DNA of 64,000 nt, from contig JAUPFV010000004.1 of assembly GCA_036936605.1 (NCBI GenBank), positions 293,116,009-293,180,008 on the forward strand, written 5' to 3'. The first letter of the stretch is position 1. Each line of letters starts with the position of its first letter. The notes beneath the pieces were generated by a model. It did no database searches. It was given only the letters and a program-made list of their open reading frames with translations, and had not been told where the DNA came from. The position numbers and the translations under genes were made by a program. This stretch comes from Limnanthes douglasii subsp. nivea (Eukaryota; Streptophyta; Magnoliopsida; Brassicales; Limnanthaceae). Below are positions 24,754-36,718 of this stretch, piece after piece.

Positions 24754-24806
24754 GGATAATACCTGATTCTCATGACTCTTGTTGGATTACTGCAGTCCCT
24801 TTAACA

Positions 24807-26677
24807 ATGGCGCCAAAGAAAAATATGAAGATAAAAGAGAAGGTTGTTGAAAACGAAGATTTAGAATTTGAGAGCGCCTCTTTTCCAGGAGGAATATTTT
24901 ACTAAAATATCTTCCACATACGAGTATGTTACTAAAGAGTTATTAGAGGAATTTAGGATTAGGTATGAGGTTCTAGATGATGTGACAATTAAGGCTCCTA
25001 CCGTTGGGATGATTAAGATTGAAGTAGCATCAACAATGAAAAGTCTGCGAGCCTTGATGGAAAGAAGGTTTGAAGAGCATAATAATACAGGTATTGTGCT
25101 TTTAGTGTCTTAGGGTCGGAGGGCACGAGAAGTGAAAGAATCGTCATTTTCTCATGAATAGGGAGTACATGATGAAGGGGTATTGGCTCGTGAAGTAGTA
25201 AAGGCAAAAAACTGGTCTGCTGAGGAATAGATCCAGAAGGAAAGGGTTGTACGTCCCCGAGAAGAAGATGAACAAACTGAGGATGACTGTCCCCTGATAA
25301 AAACAAGTAACGTTATTGTGAAATTTCTTTCGTTATCACAATGAAAGATGGTGATAGTTGATGAAGATGATGTATATGAGAGCGTAGGAGATGGAGAAGT
25401 TGTAAGGCCCTCGGTACAGATTCAGGTTAAGTCTGTGAGTGAAACACCTGAGGTCGTGGTGATCGACAAGGCCCAAAAGAAAGAAGAAGTGCGGAGACCC
25501 AACACAGTTGAAGAGGTGAGGGGGTAGATGAAGGTGTTCCCTGAAAGACTTGCCTAGCGCATGAAATATTTTGTGAATGGTGTTGGGGTGGGTTCTTCGT
25601 TTGTAAAAAATGTTTTACCCGATAACATGCCCCAAAAGAGACAAAGTAGTGACGTTGATGAAGGGGCTAAAATAGCAGAATACCTTCCTCCCTTGAAGTT
25701 GGTGATGCATAAGCCCTCGCGACTAAAAAAGACCAACTTTGCCATTGTCCTGACTTAGCCTTTTACGATACGATGCCGTTGAATGAGGTTCTACAACGAC
25801 AATTGGAATTCGCAATTGGTATGTATGTGTCTGCATTTGTGAATATTGATTTCTGATTTTTTTATTAAGTATAAATATTTTTTGGTTTGAATAGATGCAT
25901 CACAATTTACTTGCATTGGCCTATAGTCGGATGTCAACAGTGGATTGTTTTATAATGGAGAAGTGGAAGCCAAACCCATTGTTTTTTGGCTCTGTTCGTG
26001 GTTTGACAACATATTTGGTTCGATTTAACAGAACATATGGGGCTGTGAAACAACGTTTGGACAAGGCCATGCAAGAAAATGATTTCTTACATAGAAAACT
26101 TATTAGTACTTGCGATGAGCGGGATTCCATCCGTAAGCGTAGGTTGAAGGTAGTGATCAATACTGCCCTGTTATCTTCCCAAAATAATGATTTGGTGAAG
26201 AAAAATGACATTTTAATAACCCAAAACTCCAAATTCTTAGATCCAAATATAAGTTAAAACCGAAAAGATGGAGAATCAAGCAGAAAAGATTGATGGGTTG
26301 AACTGGAAGTGACCCATCTGAAGGTATTGCTAGATAATGTTCGAGGCGAAAATGATCAGCAACGTGCCAAGCTATTGAAAAAAATAGAGGTAGTTTTGGA
26401 AGGCAGGGAGTGTCAGGTCATGGAAGTTGCCATGGGTATGATCGAAATGGATGAGCAAAAACTTTTGGCAGACCTAGTGACTTTGAATCCCAATATGAAG
26501 TTAGGGTCATATAAGAAGCTACTTCCTTCATGGGAGAAATCAAAGTTTGGGAATGTAGATAAACTTAAAAGTATTGCAGATGCAACAACGGAAAAAACTA
26601 CAGATGGGCATGTTGATGCAAACCTTGTTCCAAAAGGTGGAGTGTTAGAGTCTACCTCTACTAATATTGTTGCATAG
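24807..26677 (+). pseudogene. Element E antisense ORF (gypsy-type domain protein, truncated)
   Basis: The start ATG at 24807 has a strong plant context (AACAATGGC). After a frame break, 24868-25113 gives YVTKELLEEFRIRYEV and VTIKAPTVGM, the entry of the gypsy-type transposon domain; the central RFPLDP part seen in A-D is missing. A charged linker follows with several stops, a frame at 25561-25758 and an intron at 25819-25894. The downstream exon opens MHHNLLALAYSRMSTVD and continues in coiled-coil-like segments (25895-26257, 26309-26677). Convergent with E's pol. The fold is inferred from position and these blocks. Confidence 0.65.
25819..25894 (+). other. Intron in element E antisense ORF
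   Basis: GTATGT...TTTGAATAG, 76 bp and T-rich. It separates the linker from the coiled-coil exon, as in the other elements. Confidence 0.6.
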
Positions 26678-26832
26678 AGTTACTTTAGATTGTTGTATAT
26701 CAAAGACTTTTTTGTGAATGATGTTGTGATGAATATGTATCTTCATGATGTAATTTTTTGGAATGAATTATATGTGAAGTTAAACTCACTTTAGATATAG
26801 AATGGATGTGTATGTTATACTTTTGTTTGTTT

Positions 26833-27240
26833 TGGTGTGGTTTATTTTTGTTTGAGGGTAAGTTTGTAATTTTTGTTTAGAGTTTTGTAGAGTTCTGTGA
26901 GTATTTAATGTTTGGGTAGAGTGTAGAGGGAGAATTAAGCAGCCTGGTTGTATTTAATTTTCATTACCCTCATTTAATGTTGGTGGTTGGGTATTTATAC
27001 CCTTATATTTGGGCCTCATGGGCTTTCGGGTCGTGTTTAATGGACCCGAGTGGAGTTTAAGGACCCATTAGTTCTAAGTAGGGGAACAGGAAGCTTAGTC
27101 AAGAAGTGATTAGGTTTTAAGTACTTTAGTTCTGTTCGAACAATCCAATGGATGATGGTGTCCGAACTGCCCCTGTCCGGTTAGGTGGACATTGTCCGAA
27201 CTGACCTTGTCTGAGGTGGTGCCAGAATCCGGACTCATCT
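26833..27240 (-). repeat. Element B 3' LTR
   Basis: 408 bp, about 95% identical to 36719-37126. The first base of the LTR is mutated (AGATGAG for TGATGAG). The polypurine tract (minus AAAAAAGGGGCTAC) abuts at 27241-27255. The near-palindrome GGGTATTTATACCC at 26989-27002 holds the TATA box. Confidence 0.95.
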
Positions 27241-27569
27241 GTAGCCCCTTTTTTAGGTGGTATTCAAAAACCTTTGCCAAGACCTAAAAACAGTCTGTTT
27301 CTAGTGACAGTTACATCCGGACAGGTCCTTCGAATTGCGTTATAGCTTTATCCAGACTGAAAAGGGTTATTTGAATTCAAACGGTCTCTTGCCATAGTTT
27401 GTGGGACACGTGTCTCTCTCTGGTTCGTTATTTCAGCCGTTTTTTCACCTAGAATTTCACTCCCACCTTCTCTGAAAAGCAACCTCTTCATTTAATGAAG
27501 ATGACATCAGGGCCGTTCCCTAATCATTGCAAATCCTTTCGAATTCTCCTAGGCATCAAAGTGTGTTTA

Positions 27570-27579
27570 CTATAAATTA
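27570..27579 (+). promoter_or_regulatory. TATA box of element B antisense ORF
   Basis: CTATAAATTA, 110 bp upstream of the antisense ATG at 27680 and more than 300 bp outside the LTR. Spacing fits a start site near 27600. Confidence 0.6.
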
Positions 27580-27679
27580 ATCACTTCTACACTGTTTTTA
27601 CCATCATCTTCATACTTACTTTGCCAAATTTCAGAGCTTTCTCTCTCAAACACAAATTCTTCTTTTTGGTTGTGAGTTT

Positions 27680-30576
27680 ATGTTCACAACTAGGAACGCT
27701 TTAATTAGAGGCGGGTGGCTTAATCTATCAGAGCTAGAAAAGGCACAAAAAGTTGAACGGGAAAGGCGCATTGCTGCAGGCCTACCTACTTCCCCTATCG
27801 ACAAACCAGTAACCTCAAACACAGAGCCTGACCAGGGCTCCTCCTCAACTAGAAGTGTTAAACCGAGGAGATTGTTTCAAACCAACCTTTCTCCAATTGT
27901 TTTAGGCTCATCAGTTCAAGAATCAAGAGCCCACTGTTGAACCAGGGCAAGGAGTTACCAGCTTCAAAAAGCATTCCCTATTTATTTCCATGGGGTCAGA
28001 TGCATATGTCTCTCCCAACAAATTAGTCGATCGAAGAAAAGGTCGCCTGGTAAAAGGGCATGCTAAAAAAGGTACACCTTCCAAGTCAGAGGTCAAGGAC
28101 AATGACAAAGGGTCAGAGGCACCCATGCAAATACCTAAGGACAGGCTGTCCGGACCGGGGGCCACTAGCTCAAGCCTCCGAAGAGAAACCAGCACATCTG
28201 AGCCCCAGCCGGAGGCCAGATTCCAAGAAAGCATTGAAGCTCAACAGTCCGGAGGTCAGACTGAACCAACTTCTAACTCCCCCCTTCCAAAGACAACTGA
28301 AAACCCCTCCTCGACAATGAAGGAAGTAATGGAGGATTCTATCAAAGAGGCTCCGTTCGAGTCTGAACTATCCGGACAAACTAGTGATGTTGTTGCTGCC
28401 AAGAAGGATAAAGGCAAAGAAAAACTATGCCTTAGGCACCGAGATCTACCAGAAATCCTTAAAGGAAAAGTGGGACCTTGTTTCCACAAGGTTAGTGTTA
28501 AATATCTTCTTGCCTTACAAAAAATTACTTATGCTTTCATACATGCAGCCGAATTGGGCCGGATGCGTACAAAGTGGGAGATTCCGGAGAACGTGAAAAT
28601 AAGAATCCTCATAGACCCTGAAACCCCAATGGACTGCAAGCTTAGTGAAATAGTCATATTCACTGAGCTCTTTAACTGGGGACTAAGGTTTCCCTTAGAT
28701 CCGGAGATAGTTAGGTACTTCAACCTCATCAAACGTTTCCCTAGTCAACTGAGCCCCAATGCCTGGTACACTCTTATGGCCTGTATCATGGCCTCCAGGC
28801 TCTCCAGAATTGCTTTAGCAATGGAGGAATTCGCAGCTGTGGCCAGCCTCTGCAGAAAACACCACATTATCTTCTATCACTTCAACGTGGGTGATAATTA
28901 TAAAGCAGTGGATGACCTGCTTGAGTCGGAGAGAAACTGGAAGACGCAATTCTTGTTCGTGAGTGGCGTAAGTGATCGTAAGAATCCCACCTTACATTCT
29001 CGATTTTATTTTTATCAAATTTGTTTAACTGACTGGTCTTGTCTCTTTTCTTGACAGAGCTGCCCAAAGACTTCAATGATTATTTAAAGGCCGGGCATAT
29101 CACTTGTACCAAGATCAACACTTGGGCTGCAGAAAAGTGGGGAAACCGTTTTCATGACGCCTTTACCGGAGGCAATCTCGTAAGGTCCCATCTCTGGAAT
29201 ACTACTGGCCGGAGAGACTTGACCTGGGAGGAACTTACCACTCCACCCCCTCCGGATGTAGTCCTTAAAAGAACACATGCGCCGGACGGGTCACTGTACT
29301 TACCTGGTCGAGCCAAGGCCCCAAGTAAAATGAAAGGCAAAAAAGGGAAGGCAAGAAGAGTGCGGTTGAGGCTAACCCTGCCTAAGTGGAGGAGACTGCT
29401 CCAACAAACCCAGAGGGGCCAGTTCCAAGCCAGATTGATGCTGCTCTTCTAGAAGTAGTAGAGCATGAGAGTGCTAGGGAAGAAGTAGGATCTCCAAAAC
29501 CCCCAAGGGTTCCTAAGAGAGACCAGAAACGGGGAGCAGAAAGAAAGGAGAGGGAGGCCAAGAAGAAAAAGACCTCCAGGGGTGATGAACTTTCTCTCCG
29601 ACCATCGGAGCCTCTCCCTCATGTTGACCCTACTGATCCAACAAGAGCAGAAGAGATACCTGGTGACTTTCGAATTGATGAGGTTGGAGGAGGAGACCTC
29701 AGTATTGACGGCGTCGATATTACAGGGCTTAAGGGACTTGGGGACTACTTTGAAAATCTCCCCAGGGATGACTTCGCTGGGCCCTATCTCCCTCCAAGCA
29801 CTTCGAACACTGTTACCTTCAATGGTAAAACTTTCACTGTTTCAAGTGAAAGAGAGGCTATAACTCATTCTATACTGAGTATCGTTCAGCCAGTGTTAGT
29901 ATTGGAGAAGCAAGTACGAGGTTATGCAGGAATCATTACTGCCCTTAATTCCGACAAGGAGATATTGTCCGGAGACCTCCTTATTTCCAACCAAAACGCT
30001 GATGTTCTGAAGAGAGAAAACGAGGAGTTTAAGAAGAACCAGGAGGGTTGGGTCACCAAGGTAGCTGCCCTCGAAGATACTATCAAAGGCCTCCGGGAAA
30101 AGCAGTCCGAGTTGGAGAAAGATCTTACCTCTTCAAAAGAGAAGATAAAGACCAAAGATCAAGTCATTCTTACTCTGACCAGCGACAAGATCGCCCTCGA
30201 AGACTCGGTGTCTAAGGCTATAGAGGAAAAAGCTTATCTGCTAAGGGAGCAAGAGGAAAAAATCCAGGCCAAGATTGATGCTTATGCCAACAATGTGATT
30301 GGCAGTCAAGAAGAGATGTATGCCAAGGTGAAGTCGGACATGGTCTTGCTTTTTCATGAGAAGTTTTCGAAGAGGAATCTGGGAGACTTATGGTCTTTTG
30401 TAGAGTATCCAGACCTTCCCTTCCATAAAATGGCTGAGGGTGACAGGGATGACTTCTCCAGTGCGTCCTCATCCGATGAAGAAGAGAACACAGGGGAGAG
30501 TCCAGGTGAAGAGAATGATGACCCCAAGAAGAAGAAAACAAGTGAGGCTGAGCCGTCTTCAAAGGCTCAGTCTTAG
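27680..30576 (+). pseudogene. Element B antisense ORF (gypsy-type transposon domain protein)
   Basis: The most complete copy. The N-terminus (MFTTRNALIRGGWLNLSELEKAQKVERERR) shares with element C the blocks GGWLNLS and KVER. A frameshift near 27910 leads into 27990-28967. The domain covers LPEILKGKVGPCF, then LRFPLDPEIVRYFNLIKRFP and LSPNAWYTLMACIMASRLSR, ending FLFVSG. An intron (28968-29059) joins to LPKDFNDYLKAGHIT...WEELTTPPPP. A second frameshift (about 29340-29385) leads into a 396-codon frame (29386-30576) with a Lys-rich patch, a Leu-heptad coiled coil (about residues 180-310) and an acidic Ser/Glu C-terminus. The domain matches plant 'transposase (putative) gypsy type' proteins; the biochemical role is unknown. 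Confidence 0.85.
28968..29059 (+). other. Intron in element B antisense ORF
   Basis: GTAAGT donor and a TTGACAG/AG acceptor. Ending at 29059 keeps both exons in frame; ending at 29057 would not. About 92 bp, T-rich before the acceptor. C (93 bp) and D (77 bp) have introns at the same protein position. Confidence 0.7.
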
Positions 30577-31010
30577 AATATCAATTATCTTTTGTTTTTT
30601 TGTTTTGATTGAAATAAAGTCCTTGGATGACCAAGGCATTTTTGTAACCGTGTCCGGTGTTTGTTCGAACAAATCTGTTTGTTTTGAAAACTTAAAGTCC
30701 TTGGATGGCCAAGGCACTTCGGTTATTTTAATGGATGTCTTTATTTTGCACCACTCTTGCATTCTTTCATAGTTTTTGAAATTTTGGTGGCTGGTGTTTA
30801 AACAGCCCTTAGTTATTTCATAAATATTGTAAAGCGAGAGTGTTTAAATTCTCTGATGACAAATGTTTAAGTAGTCATCATTCCTTTAATTCAGTCCGGA
30901 TAGTGTGACAAGAAACAAAGTAAGAACACTCCGAAATTTTAAGAAGGCATCAATAGTATTCCCCCAAATATTTACATGGATTTTTAAACAAGTAAATATT
31001 TACATAGTTT
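30577..31010. other. Element B spacer between convergent genes
   Basis: Non-coding. Contains a doubled phrase, AAAGTCCTTGGATG.CCAAGGC (about 30616 and 30691), about 75 bp apart; the same phrase occurs in element C near 45290. No gene seen. Confidence 0.6.
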
Positions 31011-32264
31011 CTACTCCAAGTACATCCGGAGATGCTCAATATTCCAAGGGTGATTCAAAACCCTTCCATCCTTGTCTTCTAGCCAGTATGTTCTAGGTTT
31101 AAGCCTTTCAATGACCATATAAGGTCCTTCCCAAGTTGGGGCTAGTTTTCCGAGCAGCTTCTCTTTAGTGTGTAAGAAGACTTTCCTTAACACCTTATCC
31201 CCCGGCTGAAAATCTCTTCTTTTAACTCTGGAAGAAAACCTCCTTCTAATCAAACCCTGATAGTGTGCAGCTCTAAGGTGAGCCTTAACTCTTCTTTCTT
31301 CTATTAAGTCGAGCTGACCTCTGATTGCCACTTCATTAGTGTGCTCGGAGAAATTTTGAACTCGAAATGAAGGGAGAGTTGCTTCTATGGGAGCTATGGC
31401 ATCCATCCCATAGACCAAGGCAAAAGGTGACTCTTGTGTTGCAGCCCTAGGTGTAGTCCGGTAGGCCCACAAAACCTCTTGTAAATAACTAGGCCATTTT
31501 GCAGCAGCCCCTTCTAAATTCTTCTTCAATCCGGAGAGTATAGTTCGGTTAGCCACTTCAACCTGACCATTTGCTTGCGGGTGGAAAGGTGAAAAGAAAC
31601 AATGCTGTATACCTTTAGAGGAACAGAAACTCTCTATTTCCTTGTTGTCGAACTGTGACCCATTGTCTGTTGTTATCTTCTGTGGAATGCCAAATCTGCA
31701 ACAGATATTGGACAAAATGAATTTTATGACAGCTTTTGATGTTGTACCTTCCAACGGGGCTGCTTCAATCCCCTTCGAAAAATAATCAATAACAACAATT
31801 ATTGTCCTGTGTCCTCCGGATGCCATAGGTAGAGGTCCCAACAAATCCAACCCCCATCGAGCAAAGGGTATAGGCTCAGAAATTGACTCTAAAGGGATGG
31901 TTGGGATATGTATTTCATTGCTATATCTCTGGCATGGGTCACACCTCCTCACCAGCTCCTTAGCATCTTGCATTATAGAGGGCCAATAATAACCAGCCAA
32001 TAAAACTCTCCTTGTTAGAACCCTGAATCCACAGTGAGCTGATCCTTCACCATCATGTAATTCGGAGAGCACTATTTGAGATTCATCAACCCCCAAATAT
32101 CGTAAGAGGGGTTTACTGTAAGACTTCTTATAAAGAACATCTTTTAGTATGATAAAACCACGAGCTTTGTACTTCACTTTTCTTGCTATTGACTTATCTA
32201 GAGGAAAGATGCCGTCGGAGAGATATTGAAGGAGAGGAAACCTCCAATCTTGGGGTTGTCCCAT
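31011..32264 (-). pseudogene. Element B integrase region, open 417 codons
   Basis: One uninterrupted frame. It has the zinc-binding H2C2 (SELHDGEGSAHCGF ... CDPCQRY), the core with RWGLDLLGPLPMASGG, ITTDNGSQFDN and PFHPQANGQVEVANR (all three catalytic acids D, D, E present), and the GPY/F module (LGKLAPTWEGPYMVIERL) ending PWNIEHLRMYLE. It inserts element cDNA into host DNA. It is scored as part of a broken polyprotein because upstream gag and RT are interrupted, but this domain itself looks intact. In vivo it would be released by the element protease. Confidence 0.9.
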
Positions 32265-32303
32265 CTATATATCGAAGCTTTCTTCCTCCTTACCCATATT
32301 GAG

Positions 32304-33182
32304 TTAAATGGAAGGGCACTCCAGCACATGGATCCAAGGGTATGATTCAGTATAAGCTATAATTGCCAAGGAGTCTGCTAGTTCATTTTCTATTCGGGGT
32401 ATGTGCTCATAAACAACACTTTTGAACTTAAGTGCCACATCTTTGAGAAGAAGTAAGTCTTTTATTAGCTGCTCCTTTTTGGCTTCGGATTGACCTTGTG
32501 CATGATGGATAAGAAGCTGGGAATCACTCATTAACTTGACTCTTTTGGCCCCACAAATATGAGCTAACTTTAAACGAGCTATAGCAGCTTCATATTCAGA
32601 CTCATTTTTGGAAGCCCTAAAAGCAAAACATATAGCTTGGTACATTTTGTCACCATATGGAGAGATCAAGCATACCCCTGCACCACATCCCATAGTACTC
32701 GATCCACCATCCGTCCGGACGACCCAGACCTTTTTGTCTTTCATTTCAGTCGTTTTCTCTGTATCCCTACCCGAGTGGAATTCAACTAAGAAATCAGCCA
32801 CAGCCTGGGCTTTGATTGCTGTTCGAGGAGAAAAATCAATATCGAAATCCCCGAGTTCCACTGACCACATAGTCATTCTACTCGAAATATCTGCCTTTTG
32901 TAAAACGTTTTTCAGGGGATAGGATGTCCGGACAATAATAGGATGAGCCTGAAAATAAGGCCTCATCTTCCTAGCAGCAATTACCAGGTCTAGTGCTAAC
33001 GTTTCTAGCTTCAGATAACATTTTTCTGCATCTATCAAGCTCTTACTGATATGATACACTGGACGGGGATAATTATCTACCTCTCTTACCAACACAGCAC
33101 TTATGGCACAACTGGAAACTGCCAAGTATACGAAGAGTGTCTCTCCATCAACAGGTTTAAATAACGTCTTGGGGGAGGACAT
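32304..33182 (-). pseudogene. Element B dual RNase H region, open 292 codons
   Basis: First module: gypsy RNase H (FVYLAVSSCAISAVLVRE, YPRPVYHISKSLIDAEKCY, AARKMRPYFQAHPI, SVELGDFDIDFSPRTAIKAQ). Second module: archaeal-type RNase H with all four acids visible (VVRTDGGSS, NESEYEAAIARLKLA, LMSDSQLLIHH, ENELADSLAIIA). The tandem pair is a hallmark of Tat-lineage elements. A stop separates it from the integrase frame. Confidence 0.9.
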
Positions 33183-33218
33183 ATGTTTTTTAACCTCATT
33201 GAAGGCTTCATAACATTG

Positions 33219-33970
33219 TCAGGTCCAGTCAAATCCCTTTGCACCTTTTAAAGTTTGAAAAAACAGGGCACACCTGTACGACGACCTTGAAATGAACCGA
33301 TTTAACGCAGCCAACCTCCCAGTCAATCTTAGTACTTCCTTAATATTTCGAGGAGGCTCCATTTGGAACAAAGCATTAAGCTGGTCCGGATCGGGCCGTA
33401 TCCCTTGCTCACTTATTATGTACCCTAGAAATTTTACGGATTGTACTCCGAACACACACTTTTCTGGATTTAGTTTCAAATTTACTTTTACTAAGTTGGT
33501 AAAAGTTTCTTGGAAATCTGCCAAGTGTAGCTCTTCGTCCAAACTTTTAACCATCATGTCATCGATGTATACTTCCATATTTCTTCCAATTTGATCAGCA
33601 AAAGCTTTGTTTACTAACCTCTGATAGGTAGCCCCAGCATTTTTAACCCGAATGGAATCACCTTGTAACAATGAAGGCCCCTATCAGTGACAAACGTAGT
33701 ATGCTCCTCATCCTCCGGATCTACTTGAATATGGTTATACCTGGATAAGGCATCCATAAAAGATAGTAGCTTAGTACAGACGTAGAATCCACCAGCTGAT
33801 CAATCCGGGGGACAGGGTACAAATCCTTTGGGCAAGCCCTGTTGAGATCTGTGAAATCGATGCACATGCGCCACTTGCCATTTTTCTTTTTCACCAAGAC
33901 CGGATTGGATGTCCATAAAAGACACTGAGACTCCTTTATGTGCCCCATTTTAATAAGCCTATCGACCTCT
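33219..33970 (-). pseudogene. Element B reverse transcriptase
   Basis: 33721-33948 gives the N-terminal fingers (VLVKKKNGKWRMCIDFTDLN, CPKDLYPVPRIDQLVD). A frame break follows, then 33219-33671 with NAGATYQRLVNKAFADQIG, the catalytic box VYIDDMMVKS, LKLNPEKCVFGV and LTGRLAALNRFISRSS. The catalytic motif is intact; at least one frameshift splits the gene near 33670-33720. Confidence 0.9.
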
Positions 33971-34295
33971 TGAACGATGACATCAGCCTTTTATTTGGAA
34001 AAAGCTCTTGTTTTTTGTACCACAGGTGCTATGTCTCTTCGGATGGACAAGTGGTGTGATATAATATATGCTGGTACCCCAGTAACATCAGCATTGCACC
34101 AAGTAAAAACATGCTGGTGGTCTTTTAGCAACTTCAACATTTTACCCTTCAGTTCGGATGCCATTTTGGACCGTATCTTAACATTTTTTCCCTCTTCCAA
34201 AGAATGTGTTTCAACTTCTTCAACCGATATTAAAACTCCAGGGTCTCTCTGGGGTCATCAATTTCACCCTCACCCCCAGAAAGCCCCTCAAACTG

Positions 34296-35195
34296 CTATT
34301 CCTCATTGATACGAACTGCTCCCAATGTCCGAGGAGCCAGTGCTGTTGCATAACACTCTCTTGCAATCTTTTGGCAGCTCCGAACAACTCCCACTTGTCC
34401 TTGCACAACATATTTCAAAGATTGGCGGACTGTTGAGGCCACTTCATGCATCCTAGAGAGCCAAGACTTCCCTAGAATGGCATTGTAACAAGTGGGACAA
34501 ACCACCATGATAAACAGTATTCTAACCATTTTCTTAAAAGGGCCCTTGCCCAGCAAAACTTCCTCTTCGAACTCCCCAATCACATCTGCTGAGCTTCCAG
34601 TGAAACCCACAATTGATCTGTTCGAACGCTGAATTACCGTGGGATTTTTCATCTTTTTATAGGAAGTTAAAAAGAGGATATTGGCAAAACTCCCAGTATC
34701 CACCAAGATTCGTCTTATGTCATTGCCCCCAATGGATGCTCCTATCACAACAGCATCTTCATGAGGACCGGCTATATCCCTCAAGTCATCCTCATCGAAC
34801 ACAATGAAGGTAAATGGAATCTGTGATTGATAGGAAGTCATGCCTCCTTCAAGTTGGGTATCTAATGTATGAACGTTCCTCTTCCTTGAAGAAGCAGTGG
34901 GTGCTGTCATGGTATCCCCTCCGAAAATTGTGAGTGACTCAAAAAAGTTAATAAGCCCGGACACTGTTTTACAACGTTCCTCAATGGCACCCACTCTATT
35001 TCGAGTTGGAGCGGGGTCCAAGAATTCTAACTCTACGTCAAACCTCTCGACTATCACCATAGCTCCCTCCGGAGCGGATGTGCTTGCATTTATTGGACTA
35101 GGTCGATGACTATTATCAGGCCTATTTCCTCCTCTTCTTTTAACATACGCTCCCAACTTTCCTCTTTCAATCAAATTCTGGACTTCTTGCTTCAA
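34296..35195 (-). pseudogene. Element B protease and gag C-terminal zinc segment
   Basis: A 299-codon frame: gag tail (VQNLIERGKLGAYVKRRGGN) then retropepsin with ILVDTGSFANILF (catalytic DTG kept), GFTGSSADVIGEFEEEVLLG and AILGKSWLSRMHEV. The zinc-knuckle-like CQYHNDTGHTTDDC lies just upstream near 35210. A short connector (33991-34200) leads to RT. Confidence 0.88.
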
Positions 35196-36646
35196 AGCAA
35201 TGCAATCATCAGTGGTATGGCCAGTATCATTGTGGTACTGACAAAAGGAATTGGTACGATGCTCCCTAGGGGATTTTAGTGCAGCCGGCCTTCTATAGTG
35301 TACTTCTTCCTTAGTTTTCTCATAAATGGTGGCTACACTTTCTTTTAACTCAGCAAACCACTCCGGTTGAACCCAAGGCCCTCTCTTATTTCTAGATTGC
35401 TGACTCTGGGCAGGCGCAGCTGGCTGAGACTAAGCTTTAGCTCTGTTATGACCCTGCCCGGCCTCCCTTGCCTTGTTCCCGGACTGATTTTGATTGGGGT
35501 TTGGTGCAGCCAGGGCAGACCTCACCTGCCAGTGCACCCTAGTTTTCTTGGTTTCATCAACATTAATTTGCTTCCCAAACTGATTCAGTAGACCTCCCCA
35601 AGTCATGGTTTTTTTCCGGGTCACTCAATCAGCCAAGTTTCCAGGGTTTAAGCCCTGTCTCAAAGATGTTATTGCTACTTGCTCAAAGCAATCAGCCAAC
35701 CCGTTTTTGGTGTTTACAAAACAAATTATGTATTCTTTTAGTGATTCGTTCGGCTCTTGGGCACAATTGATAATGTGTCCCCATTGCCCTTCAACTCCTT
35801 ACTTCCAACAAACTGCCTCTGAAAGGCCACCCAAAAGGTATCGAAATTTCTGATGCACACCTGTGGTAAACTGTTATACCACTTCAGAGCACTCCCCGTA
35901 AATGACTGGGAGAATGCTCTACAAAGAAACTTGTCGTCATCATCGAAATTCATCAGGAAATTTTTAAATTGTTCCAAGTGGTTGTCCGGATCTTTACTGC
36001 CATCGTATTTCTTCATTTTCGTACTATCGAACCTCTTAGTGAGGTTTCCGGATAAGATCTTATAAGACAATGGAGATTGTCTCCAATACCGGATACGACT
36101 AAAAACGGTATCCTCATTGGGAGTTGCAAAGATACATGGTTCATCATGGAAGGCAAAAGGATCCACCAGCATCCGGTCTACGTGTCTCCGGCTATGAGAT
36201 GATCCTTTGCCTATATTCCTCTTTAACTTCCCATGTATATCCTTTTTTCTTGAATATTTTTTAATTAACTTTTGTTTCTTTTTAGATCGGCCTTCATCAC
36301 TACTAGAGGATAAGGACTCTTCAACTCCATCCTCGCCCGATGAGCTACTAGAAGATTCCGAGTCTGAATCAGAACTTTCCACCGGTTTGGACCGGTGAGA
36401 CTTTTTGGAGCTAGCATGAGTCTTCTTCGTACTCACATGGGTCTTCGAAGGCTCATGCTCTCTAGGGTTGTCAGTATGATGAGCAACTGATGCCTTTGAC
36501 TTCTCTTTTATGCCCATCTTTGCCTTCTCTGCCCTCAGAGCTTCTATCTCACCCTTTAACCTATCACGCTCCTCGATGGTGTATTCATCATTTTCACCCA
36601 CCACTTCAAGCAAAGCTGGTGGTACTTATGGTGCGTCCGGATTCAT
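35196..36646 (-). pseudogene. Element B gag
   Basis: The likely ATG at 36646 opens MNPDAP and meets a stop at codon 7. Downstream the open frame 35738-36613 has a coiled-coil start (EERDRLKGEIEALRAEKAK), a Ser/Asp/Lys-rich region, and the gag core (MKKYDGSKDPDNHLEQFKNF, FDDDDKFLCRAFSQSF, WYNSLPQ, FWVAFQRQFVGS). A frameshift near 35740 breaks the link to the C-terminal half. Gag forms the virus-like particle. Confidence 0.88.
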
Positions 36647-36694
36647 TCAGACTGGTTTTTCTGATGGTTTTGAATGCTAGATTTAGGCACCGTC

Positions 36695-36715
36695 GTTCTC
36701 CCGCTGTGGTCGCCA
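36695..36715 (-). other. Element B primer-binding site
   Basis: The minus strand begins TGGCGACCACAGCGGGAG, three bases inside the 5' LTR. It matches the style of Ogre/Tat primer sites (tRNA-Arg has been reported for such elements); the exact tRNA is not proven here. Confidence 0.82.
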
Positions 36716-36718
36716 ATT

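Noticed and set aside
27990..30576. Long + frames read as host genes of unknown function
   Set aside because: They lie wholly inside element B between its polypurine tract and integrase, with homologues in the same place in A, C, D and E; they are the element's antisense ORF.
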